Origin: Clostridium sp. CAG:465
GTDB taxonomy: Bacteria; Bacillota; Clostridia; TANB77; CAG-465
DNA length: 43,185 nt
Direction: 5' to 3'
Assembly: GCA_000433755.1 (NCBI GenBank)
Contig: FR891279.1
Coordinates: 1 to 43,185, forward strand
Positions 42,422 to 43,185 of the stretch are shown in pieces. How positions within the stretch are numbered: the first letter of the stretch is position 1; every line of letters begins with the position of its first letter. Under the pieces are notes generated by a model, which searched no databases, was not told where the DNA came from, and saw only the letters and a program-made list of their open reading frames with translations. The position numbers and the translations under genes were made by a program.

Positions 42422-42970
42422 TTATATATCAAAAAAATATGTAGATTCTAAATCAGACTCAAAAAGGAGCAATGCAAGTGGATATTTTTTATACGCAGCT
42501 CCAATTGTTGAATAAAGTTCTTTAGGTTCAGTAAATCCCATATGCCACCTTATTGCATATTTTTCCTCATTGGTAAGTGGCATAAACTCAGAAATCATCA
42601 TTACAGATTTTTCACCATGACCATAAGGAATTGTATCGTCTACCGTATAATATGGAACTTTTTCCCATTCACCATTTTTATTTTTTGCATTTCTATAATC
42701 AACTTTATAATAATTTAATTTACAAATATCATGCAAAAGAGCTGATATTTTTAGTGTATCTGGATCAAACTCATAATCACTATTTTTTACTTTATCACAT
42801 AATATTTCATACACTTTTATACTATGTTCAACAAGCCCTCCTGCATAAGATCCATGAAATCTTGTACTTGCTGGAGCTTCAAAAAAATCAGTTTTTTCCA
42901 AAAAAGATATTAATTTATCAATACCTTCTCTTTTTATACTTTTTAATAATTCTAACATTTTTTCTTTCAT
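42422..42970 (-). CDS. HD-domain phosphohydrolase
   Basis: The 182-aa protein has the HD-superfamily metal motifs: RFHGSYAGGLVEHSIKVYE, LLHDICKLNYYKVD with the HD pair (about residue 89-90), PYGHGEKSVMMI and IRWHMGF. HD proteins hydrolyse phosphate esters of nucleotides. YfbR/dNTPase-like or cyclic-nucleotide activity is possible, but substrate cannot be told. It heads the HD-sprT pair, with GAGGG before the ATG. Confidence 0.88.
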   Translation of the reverse strand: MKEKMLELLKSIKREGIDKLISFLEKTDFFEAPASTRFHGSYAGGLVEHSIKVYEILCDKVKNSDYEFDPDTLKISALLHDICKLNYYKVDYRNAKNKNGEWEKVPYYTVDDTIPYGHGEKSVMMISEFMPLTNEEKYAIRWHMGFTEPKELYSTIGAAYKKYPLALLLFESDLESTYFFDI

Positions 42971-42995
42971 TGTAATTCCCTCACTTTTGTCTTAT

Positions 42996-43024
42996 ATTAT
43001 ATACCACAATATAAATTATTTCAA
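42996..43024 (-). promoter_or_regulatory. Promoter of the HD-sprT pair
   Basis: On minus: TTGAAA (43019-43024), 17-base spacer, TATAAT (42996-43001). Confidence 0.65.
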
Positions 43025-43054
43025 ATATATTTTTTAGGAATTAGAAAAAAATAT

Positions 43055-43105
43055 GTTACTATTCAGACTAGAAGTTAAAATTTTAGTAACAGTATGTAAC
43101 TAATA
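43055..43105. repeat. Second copy of the 16-bp end repeat with an adjacent hairpin
   Basis: GTTACTATTCAGACTA (43055-43070) equals 48-63. It is followed by GAAGTTAAAA, like the AGTTAAAA of the left copy, and by a small palindrome TTAGTAACAGTATGTAACTAA. Confidence 0.6.
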
Positions 43106-43140
43106 GAAATAAAATAATAAATATAGTGCTTAAAACAAAG

Positions 43141-43185
43141 AAAAAAGATTAAATGTGAATAACGTAATTCATATTTAATCTTTTT
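43141..43185. terminator. Hairpin at the window end, probably a bidirectional terminator
   Basis: AAAAAGATTAAATGTGAAT / ATTCATATTTAATCTTTTT, cut by the window edge. It would serve a gene beyond the right boundary. Confidence 0.6.

Noticed and set aside
48..43070. The 16-base repeats at both ends as attachment sites of one large mobile island
   Set aside because: The interior is mostly core housekeeping genes, there is no integrase, and a third degenerate copy lies inside; dispersed repeats explain it better.
1..43185. CRISPR array, rRNA operon, prophage, toxin-antitoxin or restriction system
   Set aside because: No regularly spaced repeats, rRNA-like sequence, phage structural genes or recognisable toxin/antitoxin or restriction genes were found.

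Overview
The window is a very AT-rich chromosomal segment (possibly a metagenome contig) from a low-GC Firmicute, most likely an uncultured gut-type clostridium. The evidence is gene content: tsaE-tsaB-rimI, CarD, DisA-RadA, Asp23/AmaP/DUF2273, VanW and SH3 lipoproteins, a COG1067-type Lon protease and strong purine-rich ribosome binding sites with frequent TTG/GTG starts. The genus-level placement is inference. There is no CRISPR array, rRNA, intact prophage or complete defence island.

Layout. 0.3-2 kb: tRNA t6A operon tsaE-tsaB-rimI. 2-7 kb: VanW lipoprotein, a membrane protein of unknown role, a Lon-like protease. 7-12.8 kb (minus): a GNAT/MurE-like pair, carD, and the MBL-radA-disA operon. 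12.9-16.3 kb: split CoA genes coaC-coaB with a class II aldolase-like third gene, divergent from a LysR regulator whose promoter interleaves with theirs. 16.4-17.1 kb: hairpin-rich IS-like remnant and tmRNA. 17.2-21.3 kb (minus): rpmG-secE-nusG-rplK-rplA-(L10 leader)-rplJ-rplL, followed by a terminator and a zinc-ribbon membrane protein instead of rpoBC.

21.6-30.5 kb is the accessory part: an orphan protein resembling the helical domain of 5-hmdU DNA kinase / thymine pyrophosphorylases, an OGG1-type glycosylase, an LDH-family dehydrogenase, a wrecked rubredoxin-glutamate synthase gene, a comparatively GC-rich lipoprotein, a NapH-like ferredoxin membrane protein, a gene whose 3' half and terminator are duplicated 1.9 kb away, a glutamine amidotransferase, tRNA-Gly, a lipoprotein gene cut at the duplication junction, a J-domain protein and a frameshifted IS200 transposase.

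30.6-43 kb is mostly housekeeping: tRNA-Ile2/Met and tRNA-Tyr, murC divergent from a TPR membrane protein, tRNA-Leu, ychF, an amidase-fold protein that has lost catalytic residues, the asp23-amaP-DUF2273-nusB-xseA-xseB operon, and HD hydrolase-sprT-alaS-hit, where AlaRS lacks the C-terminal domain. Both ends of the window carry the same 16-base repeat, which may be why the sequence ends there.

The best candidates for something undescribed are the LysR / coaC-coaB-aldolase unit and the solitary HMUDK-like protein facing a DNA glycosylase. Also notable are the degenerate amidase and the compact AlaRS. None is proven by sequence alone.
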